Assembly (NCBI GenBank): GCA_035048495.1
Contig: CM068541.1
Coordinates: forward strand, 7,323,929-7,387,928
Length of the DNA: 64,000 bases
Source of the DNA: Euptelea pleiosperma
Lineage: Eukaryota > Streptophyta > Magnoliopsida > Ranunculales > Eupteleaceae
Direction of reading: 5' to 3'
Shown piece after piece: positions 1 to 9,022 of this stretch. Both the position numbers and the translations under genes were made by a program. The notes beneath the pieces were generated by a model that saw nothing but the letters and a program-made list of their open reading frames with translations, was not told the DNA's origin and searched no databases. Position 1 is the first letter of the stretch. Every line of letters begins with the position of its first letter.

Positions 1-114
1 GTAAATCCATCTTCCATAGCGTATATACAAAACCACTCTACATGAGAATGCTGACAAACTGATTTCTTGTAATCATCTTTAATCCCCATGTTGTGTTCTG
101 GTTGTTGGTTGCAG

Positions 115-192
115 TTTGGCCCTCGACGGAGCCTTCTGTCTCATGCAAATGAGCCTTTGGTATTTGAGGTACAGCTCTTGAAGTTATTATGA
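115..192 (+). CDS. possible last exon of an FKBP-like gene (partial)
   Basis: An acceptor-like TTGCAG at 109-114 is followed by 25 open codons ending at TGA 190-192. The peptide contains FGPRRSLL and ends LVFEVQLLKLL. FKBP-type peptidyl-prolyl isomerases end in a beta strand of the form L-V/I-F-D/E-V-E-L-L, so this may be the final exon of such a gene entering from the left. Only this exon is in the window. The assignment rests on a short C-terminal pattern and could be chance. Confidence 0.3.
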   Translation, partial: FGPRRSLLSHANEPLVFEVQLLKLL

Positions 193-1267
193 GTTTATCT
201 TCTGGCTTCGTGGTCAACATTGGTTTGGTAAGATTAGAGTATATGGTTCTTGTTTGTATCCTAGTTCTGAGAAAGAATCTGAAAATATGGCATTTGTTCA
301 AGAAATTAGATTCCTGTCCATGAGCTCTGGTTGAAATGTGTATTATCTCCTCCCCTTCTAAACCAATATGCAAATATTATTTCTTTCCTAGCTGTTTCTT
401 TCTCCTCGGCCTTGTCAAGAAAATGCCTTAATTAAGATTCTCCAGGTTAGGATTCTCTACAAAGACTTGCCAACAAATGTAGAATGATCAACTTGAAATA
501 CAATCTGTGTACGAACACTTGCCATTCATCGTTTATAGAAAGCTTTACTTTCTATTTCTCATGTTGGCCTCTTTTTTTTTTCTTTTTATATTTTTAAAAG
601 AACAGCAAGAGAATCTTTGTTGATAAAAAAATCTCAAACACTGACCCTTGAAGGTTGTCAAATTATGAACTTACCAACTCATAAAAAATAAACGCCAACA
701 CACAGGGCTGAAGAATTAACACCATTCAAGATAATCTCTGAAACTGCCATAGTACTATTTCTTAAGTACGTCTCTATTTACAAATTAGTAAATAATAAAA
801 TCATCATTTATTGCTCTTACAGTGACATGACACTGCATCAAATACACTCCAAAAGTGCATGTTCTCCATATCCTGTCCAACTAGAAAATATCATTCTAAA
901 TCAGCCAAGAGAACCAAATACTCCCACACTCAAAAAGTTCAATTACTTGGCTCATTATCCTGTGACTAATTTGGATCTAGTACCTCTTTTTCTATCGTTG
1001 AGCTCCAACAACATCCTTCCGGACAACTTGGCTTTTGATAAAACCTATGAGGAAATTTTTATACCACCTGATGTTCTATAACATTGAAGCAAAACTATTT
1101 ATGCTCAAACACATTTAGTAGATTAAATACTGCAGATTCAGACCCACACAGAATCATGCTGATTCAGTTAATAGGAAACAGAAACACAAATTCTACAAAA
1201 GCATTTAAAGGTAAGTTCTCTGCTGCTGAAGGATTCTGTGAAGCCTCTTCACCCAACTACTTTATTC
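193..1267. other. no recognisable gene
   Basis: This is AT-rich sequence. The short open frames at 827-1081 and 1084-1278 have no motif I recognise and no convincing splice context. It could hold the 3' untranslated region of a gene ending at 192. Confidence 0.4.
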
Positions 1268-1850
1268 AGAAAAATTAATTTTTTTTAATAAGTATAAAGG
1301 ATTTATTGAGTAGGGCCCTTAGAGGCTAAGGAAGCCTGCCAAGAAGCCAAAACGAACTACAATGGGATGACAAAAAGCTACAAAGAGGATGGGTTTATTT
1401 TTTGAAGACCTGTTTTTCGATGGGATGTTATATGTTATAGAGACCCCCCTGAGTTGTATCTTTGTTTTTCTGTTTTTGGGCAGTTAGCCTTAGCCATGTG
1501 AAGGTTTTCTCAACCTTCTCGGCTTTTTGTACCCTTTCTTTTCTTCTCAATAAAGCTATACTTATAAAAAAAAACTACAAAGAGGAGCAAAGAAAAACAA
1601 CAAACAACCACCCAAACTCTCACCACTAATCCCTTTCTCTACTAATTAGATCTGCCCATTTAAAAACGATATCTTCAAAAGAGATACCTTTCCCTTCCCC
1701 ATACAACTTGACCCAAAAAATAAACCAAAGCTTTAATCTCCAATAGAAGCTACTCCAAATGAAGACTTTTGCTCTCAAACACCCTGTTGTTCCTCTCCCT
1801 CCACAATCCCCAAAAAACCGTCAAAGGAGTTAAAGCTCACATCCTCGCTC
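1268..1850 (-). mobile_element. LINE 3' fragment, antisense, interrupted
   Basis: Read on the minus strand, this has the typical end of a plant L1-type LINE. There is a stretch resembling the RT C-terminal region (RERNNRVFE-like, around 1750-1830), then a 3' untranslated tail ending in a CTCAATAAATCCTTTATACTTATT-like signal and a short A-run (T-run on the plus strand at 1278-1286). It is broken by a second, oppositely oriented LINE tail at 1390-1574. The left end is well placed; the right end is approximate. Confidence 0.55.
1390..1574 (+). mobile_element. 5'-truncated LINE tail with 12-bp target-site duplication
   Basis: This 185-bp insert ends in CTCAATAAAGCTATACTTAT plus poly-A, a plant LINE 3' end. 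It is flanked by an exact 12-bp direct repeat CTACAAAGAGGA at 1378-1389 and 1575-1586. A poly-A end, severe 5' truncation and a duplication of this length fit target-primed reverse transcription. It interrupts an older antisense copy of a similar LINE end. Confidence 0.8.
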
Positions 1851-3340
1851 ATAAAAAAATTAAATTCACATCTTATTCTAAAGGAACACATATTCAAACA
1901 CCTCTCCTCGCTCTTTTGTAGTTTCATTCATAGTCACAGAAATCTCTGATTTTTCGAATTCACGAATCAATTGCCGATTAATTGACTAAGACCCATTTTT
2001 TCTCCTTCTGATTTCGATTTTGCCGATTTTTGAATTTTGATTATGAATGATGAATCATGCTTATGAGTTATGACTTATTATTATGGTATTAAAGATGTGT
2101 TTTTCATCATATAGATGTGTGTTTGTTAAAAACAACATTTCTAACTTGAAATATGCCATGATATATTTTATATCATTTTTCGATTTTTACCGAATTTATC
2201 CGAATTTTTCCGATTTGACCCCTTGCCAATTTATTGCCGAATCCCGACTTTGTGACTATACTTTCATTCTTATTGGAGTTGACTTATTAAGACTAGGCCT
2301 GCTTTAAACAGTAATGTTCAAATGCCAAAACTAACCCAAACAACCAAAACAGTAAGATGTCATGTGATACAAAGAAAAAAACTCATTTAGAGATGATCCA
2401 AAATTACTTCTATTTCACAAACACTAAGAACAGCCAAGAGGAATAAGATCATATATCATGTCTTTAAGTAGAGGAAACATCAATCTCGGGCAGGTTAAGC
2501 TTTCCGCAAGAACACTAGTAGGAACATGACTTCCTCCACTGTAAACTTCTGCAAATATCTTGGTCTGGATATCCTAAGAAAAAAACACAGCTTGCTGCAC
2601 TTTGAATAGAATTTTGCCCTTCCTAGTGCATATAAGAAAAATAAATATTACTACATGGGTCACAACAATGCATTTCCAAATTTAATTATTTGGCCCACTC
2701 ATGATTGACACAGTAGTGCTCAATCTGGACCATCCAATTGGTAGGCCCCATAAAAGATATCTCATTTATTAAAAATAGCCTATAAAAAAGATCACAACCA
2801 TCCGATCAATCACATTATTTTGGATGTCAAAAATGATGAGAGCAAAGGTCTAAACAGTGACGGCTAGGATCAAGCTGGTTGTCAGTCAGTCTACTCTAGG
2901 GGGTCTATTACATGGGGCCCATTGAAGTATTTGTTTATGAGTTTGGTAGGCATGAAACCCATTGATTTAGAACACTTTGGATTAAAAAAAAGTGCCCACT
3001 GTTGCTCTTAAGTAATTTCCTATTTGATTTTTGATAATTGTAACACTCGAGACATTTCCCATTATTTTGATAATATTTGAGAATTTCCTTTTTTGTAATT
3101 AGAGGACTTGCTATAAGAAGATAGGAATAATTGTTCTATACCCTACACGTGGCACACATCTAAGTGAGCCTACTGTTCAAATAGTCTCTTAAAAAAATCT
3201 CTTAGGTCAAAATTTGGCTCGGTTGGATGATCCTAACCATCCGATGTTCCATGGAGTAAACCCCAAGTCTGGCCATTTACCATGCTACCCCTATGCAAAA
3301 TCTAGAGTGATTAGCCATTAGGGTTTGGAAAAAGATGTAA
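1851..3340. other. no recognisable gene; degraded repeats
   Basis: The stretch is AT-rich. CGATTTT/CCGAATTT-like short repeats cluster at about 1930-2240. The remainder resembles old transposon sequence without clear ends. No protein family is recognised in the short open frames. Confidence 0.4.
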
Positions 3341-3349
3341 CAAGGAATA

Positions 3350-3700
3350 CCTGAAACTTTTTCAAATGCGGAAGCACGATTTTGTTACTTACCATTGTCA
3401 TCTGAGGCCCCACTGATAGCATGGATGTTTATCCCATCCCTTGATGGATATACAGACCAACAATTGTCCTGATTGATAATCTCTAACCACTAGATTTTAG
3501 TACTTTTTAAGGTGTGCTTATAGCCGTTGAATTCAACCATCTTTTTGAGTGCTAAAACCAATGGCTAAAAATCATTAAACAAGCTGATTTTTTATATGAA
3601 TGTCTACTAAGGGGTGGCCTAAACATCCAAGCGGTCAGTGGACCCAGATGGCCGCGGTAAGTAACAAAAATGCGCTTCCTATTTGAAAAAAGGCTCAGGC
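3350..3700. repeat. fold-back MITE (long inverted arms)
   Basis: The left arm contains GGAAGCACGATTTTGTTACT (about 3368-3387). The right arm contains its imperfect complement AGTAACAAAAATGCGCTTCC at 3661-3680. Further inward, both arms share motifs for a 'GGATGTTTA..CC' block and a 'CTGATT' core. It has no coding capacity and directly abuts a related element on its right. Confidence 0.65.
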
Positions 3701-4101
3701 TCTAGTTACCGCCCTAAAATGACAGGCTCCGGTTACAGGATACAATATGAGCCACGTGGCACACTCGTAGAGGACTCTGACCGTATGGATGTTTGGTCAA
3801 TCCCTAAGTGGACCTACAAACCAAAAATCAGCCTGATTAGTTATTTATAGGCGTTGGATTGGACTTATTTTCATGGGTTCATCTCAACTGTGGAATTTGA
3901 GCAGTATTTGAAGTACAAAGATTTAACGTCTAGAATCACTAATCAGGCTGATTTTTGGTTTCTAGGTCCACCTAGGGATTGGCCAAACATCCATACGGTC
4001 AGAGTCCTCTAAGAGTGTCCCACGTGGCTATATATTGTGTCCTGTAATCTGATCCTGTCATTTTAGGTCGGTAACTGGAGCTCGACCCTTGAAAAAATCT
4101 C
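3683..4101. repeat. fold-back MITE upstream of the F-box gene, G-box-like arms
   Basis: The arms are over 100 bp and imperfectly complementary. The left arm has CTAAAATGACAGG, GAGCCACGTGGCAC and GACCGTATGGATGTTTGG; the right arm carries the complements of each. The outer ends are GAAAAAAGGCTCAGG-like on the left and CTTGAAAAAATCTCAG-like on the right. It ends about 125 bp before the F-box start codon, so its CCACGTGG motifs lie in the likely promoter. Confidence 0.75.
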
Positions 4102-4139
4102 AGTTATACCTTGTTACAGCACGACCCTTAGGGTTTTAG

Positions 4140-4157
4140 TCTCTCTCTCTCTCTCGT
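4140..4157 (+). repeat. CT microsatellite in F-box leader
   Basis: A short run of CT dinucleotides lies about 70-85 bp upstream of the ATG at 4226. Pyrimidine-rich runs are common in plant 5' leaders. No TATA box can be placed with confidence. Confidence 0.5.
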
Positions 4158-4225
4158 TCAGTTGTGGATTCCCCTTTGTCCAGAGAGACTTCGAGAGAAT
4201 AAACCAGACCTTACCAGGAAGAAGC

Positions 4226-5363
4226 ATGGATGGGAATCACGATGCAAAGAAGCTAAAGACGGACCCTCACGATATCGGTGATCAAAATATAAAGAAGTCA
4301 GCTGGGACGATCCCTCATGATATCGTCGTCGATATACTCTTGAGAACTCCTGGTACGTCATTAATAAGATTTAAGCGTGTATGTAAGCTCTGGTGCTCTT
4401 TAATCAACGATCCTGATTTCATCAATCAACACTTAGATCATGCAACAAAGAACTCTTCTTTATGTAGTCTCATTACAATATCCTCTTACCATGATAACCC
4501 ACTTTGTTTATCTTTGATCAACGATGATGGGTGGACCCCGAAGACATTGCTTACAGTGGCCAAAAACAAAGATGATAACATCAAGATGTTGCCTTCATGC
4601 AACGGTTTGATCTGTCTTTATGGACGTGAAGATATATACATCTGTAATCCCATTATTCGAGAAATCTTAAAACTCCCAAGAAGTTGTTCTAGAAACTTAA
4701 GAGAACACTATGATCAGATATGTGGGTTCGGATTTTATGTGCCGACTAAAGAATATAAAGTCATTCGAATGTTCTATGGCTTGACACAGAAAAATGCAAG
4801 TTGTGGTTTAGTCTGAGAAGTCTTTACTCTTGGTGTGTCTAAGTCATGGAAACGGACTGGAGATGTCCCTTATCGGATCAATAATACTCAAATTCCTATG
4901 TTTGTGAATGGATCGTTATATTGGATGCTCAAGCGGATTGTTTCGTTCGATATCGGAGATGAAACATTCAAACTGATTCCACTTCCGAAGTTTCGGTCCG
5001 ACCGGGAAGTGACCGAGGTGCGTGTCTTTGGTAGAGCTGTGTGGGAGCCTATGTCTGATAAATGATAGTTGGTACGGTGAAAGGATCGATATATGGATGT
5101 TGAAGGACGATCGTCACGATACGAATCATGTGTGGATTAAAGAATACAGCATTGCATTGGGTGGTTATGGCCTTCGTTACGATCTTACTCCGATATGTAT
5201 TAGGAATGGGAAAATTATATTTGAGTCTGTGCCGTCTGGGATGGTTTCTTATGATATCCGAAACAATGTTTTCACAGAAGTTTACCATAGCCCTGTTTCG
5301 TTTAAAACCAGCAGTTATGTGGAAAGCTTAGTCTCTGTCTTCAAGAAGTATACAATTTCTTAG
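4226..5363 (+). pseudogene. F-box protein with FBA-type C-terminal domain, broken
   Basis: About 379 codons, the usual length for plant F-box/FBA proteins, which act as substrate receptors of SCF ubiquitin ligases. A basic N-terminus (KKLKTD) is followed by an F-box at residues ~31-75 (IPHDIVVDILLRTP, then RFKRVCKLWCSLINDPDF). The FBA-like region includes SCNGLICLYG, ICNPIIREILKLP, GFGFYVPTKEYKVIR and FVNGSLYWML. Two lesions interrupt it. The first is an in-frame TGA at 4814-4816, just before EVFTLGVSKSWKR in the same frame. The second is a frameshift between about 5020 and 5050, after which GSLCLIND and IDIWMLKD continue in the next frame to the stop at 5363. It is intronless. Either a young pseudogene or an active gene with sequence errors; the substrate is unknown. 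Confidence 0.8.
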
Positions 5364-6889
5364 ATACATCAGAGGTGAGATACATTTGAACGGATCATTG
5401 TATTAATCAATCTATTGTAATTACAACATGCAAATCGGTTTTGAGCTGTACCTAATTAAATCACCGAAAATTTGAAATTTCAGGCAAGATTTCGGCTTAA
5501 ATGTAGGTTTCGACATGGGCCGAAACTTAGTCGATACCGGAATTTAAATCCTTATTTGGCCAGTTGGTTTCTTTAGAAAACCCAATAATGCAATGTTTTG
5601 TTCTTGTTTTTATCCTTGTAGATCTACCTCTATAGATGGAATACGGGTTCCATAAGACGAGCTTTGCACCGTTGAAAGCCGCATGGAACACCAGTTGAAC
5701 AATTGAAGTGAACTGAAGTCTCCCTACTTTATTACTTGTGCATGTCTTGTCTCCTATGATGTCCGGATACATATATGGATAGGGATACGACTACGGACGT
5801 GGATATGGGAAGTGGGGATACGACTTGACAGTTTCAAAATCAAGGATACGGATACAAATATGAGTATCTTATTTTACAGTTCAAAACTTTTATTTTTTCT
5901 ATATTTTTATAACTTTTTATGAAGGATACGTGGGGATACGTGTCGGTAGAATGTCCGGTGTCCATATCCATGTCTACATTGGTAAGAGGCACTAGTACAA
6001 GTTTCCGGGTATCATAGCTTATCTCAAATGTTTGGGGCCGGCAACATGAATCCTATTCGATGTTGAATTTTATTTAGTACAAATCTTGCATCAACAAGAT
6101 CATAGTTTACATTCCTGATGAGATCCTCACATCCTTCTGACACCCCATTTGAGCCTGCCCAGAAGATGTAAAGAGGTTAGCACATTTCATCTTATCCCTA
6201 GAATTTTTTATATAATTAACCAATCTCATTTTAATTTCGCTTTAGAGCGTGTTTGATTGCTAAGTGGGAAAATTGCATTTTCTTTGGGAAAACACAACTG
6301 TCCCTTGTTAGATAGCCATTTTAAATCTGCACAATTTTCCTTACTAAGCCATTTAAATCTAGATAATTTTCCTACTAAGCCTGAATTAATTTCCCATCCA
6401 GATAGTTTATCAACACATAAACAGCAGTCACTCTCTAGGGTAATTTGAGTCGACGGCATAGTTGTATAGATTGTGGACATGATTTCTTGGCGCATATTTG
6501 ACGTGATGAAATTTCCATTTTTGAGGATGAATTTCTCATGATTTTCACATTGAAACTGGGTATTTGGCATTTATAAATATTTAGAAACTTTCATAGTAGA
6601 GAATTTAAGAGAGATCAAGGACTGGTTCAGTTTATGTGAGAAACGGCTTGTCGTATTGAAGTTTTAGTGTTTAGTCACTTCTAACCCGTTTACATGAGAA
6701 ATGGCTCGAAAGACCATATTGCTAAAGAATGTGCCTCTCATCTCATGAGATACGCCCCCATGACCTTGATATTTAGAATGACTTGGAACAACGAGCTCTC
6801 CTTACCATCAAAAGGCTCTCTTATTCCGCTCCCACCAAACACCCGAGATAATTGCTAGAGGAATCATCTTCCACAACAACTTTCCTTTG
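5364..6889. other. no gene seen; repeat remnants
   Basis: An AAATTTGAAATTTC-containing fragment near 5465-5545 resembles the MITE at 9655-10010. A GGATACG-rich stretch spans 5765-5960. CAAATGTTTGGGGCCGGCAACATGAATCC-like sequence near 6025-6053 resembles the 3' region of plant RTE-type LINEs. The open frame at 6226-6570 on the minus strand shows no family motif. Confidence 0.4.
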
Positions 6890-7140
6890 GCTGAACCATG
6901 CTGTGAGCCATATTTCACACTCATAGAGACCACTAACCGTATGGATGTTTGGCCCGTCCCTAGCTGAACCTACATACAAAAATCATAGTGATATCTAACC
7001 TTTGGATCTAAGTATCCAAAATAATGCTTAAATCGCACTGCTAAGAATATACCCATGAAAAAGACTTCAATCCAACGATTACAATCACTAATCAGGATGG
7101 GATGGCCAAACATCCATGCTGTTAGTTGTCTCTAAACTTT
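6890..7140. repeat. fold-back MITE, short divergent copy
   Basis: The left arm has CCGTATGGATGTTTGGCC; the right arm has GGCCAAACATCCATGCTG with an inward TCACTAATCAGG. This is the same arm organisation as the elements at 3683-4101 and 58570-58938, but with more mismatches and no CACGTGG. Confidence 0.6.
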
Positions 7141-7850
7141 GGCGAATTTTGGATACCCAGTCAATTTCTCTTCTTATCTCCCACTTAAACTATAATTAAA
7201 ATAACTTCTATGTCCCTTGTGTTTTCTCTTATCTTCCCCCACAAGATATATAAAATACCAACTTTAACCCTTTTGTTCTCTAATTAACCCCTTTCTATTT
7301 CTACTCCTCCGCTCTAAAATTCAAAATCGTTATAGCACGGGAGAAAGCAAGGGAGAATAACTAAAAGATTCTAGGGTTGTATTCTACATCTTCTACAACT
7401 TTCATTGGGAACTTTTGAGTAAAACAATCAATGGAAGACTCAATGGTTGTATGTATTTGAATTCAATTTTTTTTATCGACAAAATTATTCTAATTTCATT
7501 TTCGAAACTATTCTGACAAGAATTTCTAGTAATCTCGCCGGAACGATATATTTGAGTTTTTTTTTTCTTGTGTAGTCTCGGTCATGGTCTTTGAATTGAT
7601 TGTTTGGACTTAGTAGTCCGAACAACAATGAGTACTTGCAGAACGAGAGGTGCCTCTACTCTCTAGCGACCAATAACGGTGGAGAAAGAGGGCGACCGGC
7701 GACGCTAGAGAGAAAATGGGGTTGGCGGTGTGGTGAGGGTGGGTGGGGAGAGGAAGAGCAACGTAAGACGATTTCATCCAAATTACCCTTTCGTGTTTAT
7801 CATTTGGGGGTGGGTGATAAGAGATTCTGATGGGCCCACGGGATAATTAA
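7141..7850. other. no gene seen
   Basis: AT-rich sequence followed by a G/A-rich segment at 7670-7770. The plus-strand frame at 7600-7830 is low-complexity (GGWGEEEQ-type) and is not supported as a gene. Confidence 0.4.
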
Positions 7851-7854
7851 ATTT

Positions 7855-8425
7855 TTTAGAAATTGTGGAGAGGAAAAGCACCCTATTTGGATGCCTTTTG
7901 GACTAAAATGCCCATTAGAAAAAAAAAAAAAAACACCCCCCTCTCCACCTCTTCTCTCTCTACTGTAAGTGTCTCTCCTCCCCTTCCTCACTCTAGCTCA
8001 CCTCTCAGTCCCTTAATCTCTCTCTCTCTCCCTCTCCATTTTCCTCTCTCTCACAATCTCACCCTCTCTCTTTCTCTCTTTGCGATTTTAGCCCCCACGG
8101 TGCCGAGCTGCTGTGGGGGCTAAAATCGGAGAGAGAGAGATGTGTGGCAGTGGCGGCGACGGCGTCCTCCTCCTCCTTCTTCTTTTGTTTTGGATTTTTT
8201 CTCAAGCTGAGAGAGAGAGAGACAGAAGTAGAGAAAGAGGTGGAGAGGGAGAGAGAGAGATGTTGAGAGGAGAGAGAGAGGTGGAGAGGGAGGGAGGGAG
8301 GGAGGGAGAGGGGTGTTGGGACTTGAGGTTTTTTTTTTTTTTTTATCTAAGGGTATTTTCGGCCCAAAGCACCCAAACGGAGTGCTTTTGGAATTTGTGG
8401 GGGTGCAAATAGAATTTCCCGCATG
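7855..8425. repeat. fold-back element with purine/pyrimidine-rich arms and central hairpin
   Basis: The outer arms match as AAAAGCACCCTATTTGGATG (left, ~7876-7895) against CAAACGGAGTGCTTTT (right, ~8376-8391). The left arm continues into a T/C-rich run and the right into a G/A-rich run (GAGAGA, GGGAGGGAGGGAGGGA), so the strands can pair over much of their length. The centre is a hairpin: CGATTTTAGCCCCCAC at about 8082-8097 pairs with GTGGGGGCTAAAATCG at about 8113-8128. It has no coding motif; the long frames across it are low-complexity artefacts. Confidence 0.65.
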
Positions 8426-8440
8426 GAAAGTCCCCCCTAA

Positions 8441-8834
8441 ACTTTTTCTCCTAAAACGTAAGTAAAACTTTGTTGACAGGTCCTGTAACCGAGGCTGATG
8501 TTGGGGCACCGTATGAGCCACGTGGCACACTCTTAGAGGATTTTGACCGTATGGGTTTTTGTCCAATCCGTAAGGTGACCCATTAATGATTTCTAGGCGT
8601 TGGAGTGGAATTATTTTCATGGGTTGATTTTAACCGTGGGAATTTGAGCATTATTGACCATTATTTGAGGTATAAAGATCCAAAGGTTTCAAATCACTAA
8701 TGAAGCTGATTTTTGGGTTGTAGGTTCACCTAGGGATTGGACAAACATCCATACAGTCAGAGTTCTATAAGAGTGTGCCACGTGGCTCGCATTACGCCCG
8801 GTCATCGGCCTAAGTTTTACTCCTAAAAAGTGTG
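8441..8834. repeat. fold-back MITE upstream of NRPD4/NRPE4
   Basis: The left arm contains GAGCCACGTGGCACACTCTT and TTTTGACCGTATGG; the right arm holds the complements (CAGAGTT, AAGAGTGTGCCACGTGGCTC). Internal motifs AATTTGAGCATTATT and TTCATGGGTTGATT are shared with the copies at 3.7 and 58.6 kb. It ends about 190 bp before the ATG of the downstream gene, placing two CCACGTGG motifs in its likely promoter. Confidence 0.75.
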
Positions 8835-9022
8835 CCACGTTGCTTATACTATGGTCCGTCACCAAAGATATACTCCACTGAAAATTCCTTTTCCTTCTGC
8901 CCAGTGCCCAGCTCCCCGAAAACAACACTCGCGATAGTCATACGTCCCTCTGATATTAGCTCGATTTTTTAGGGCTTTGGAAGCAAAAACTCTACTCTTT
9001 GAAGCTTCTCTGGGTTGCAGCA

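Noticed and set aside
7600..8620. Frames of 76-166 codons around the CT/GA-rich element
   Set aside because: Low-complexity translations (SLSLPLHL, GREGEGC) from microsatellite sequence with no conserved motif.
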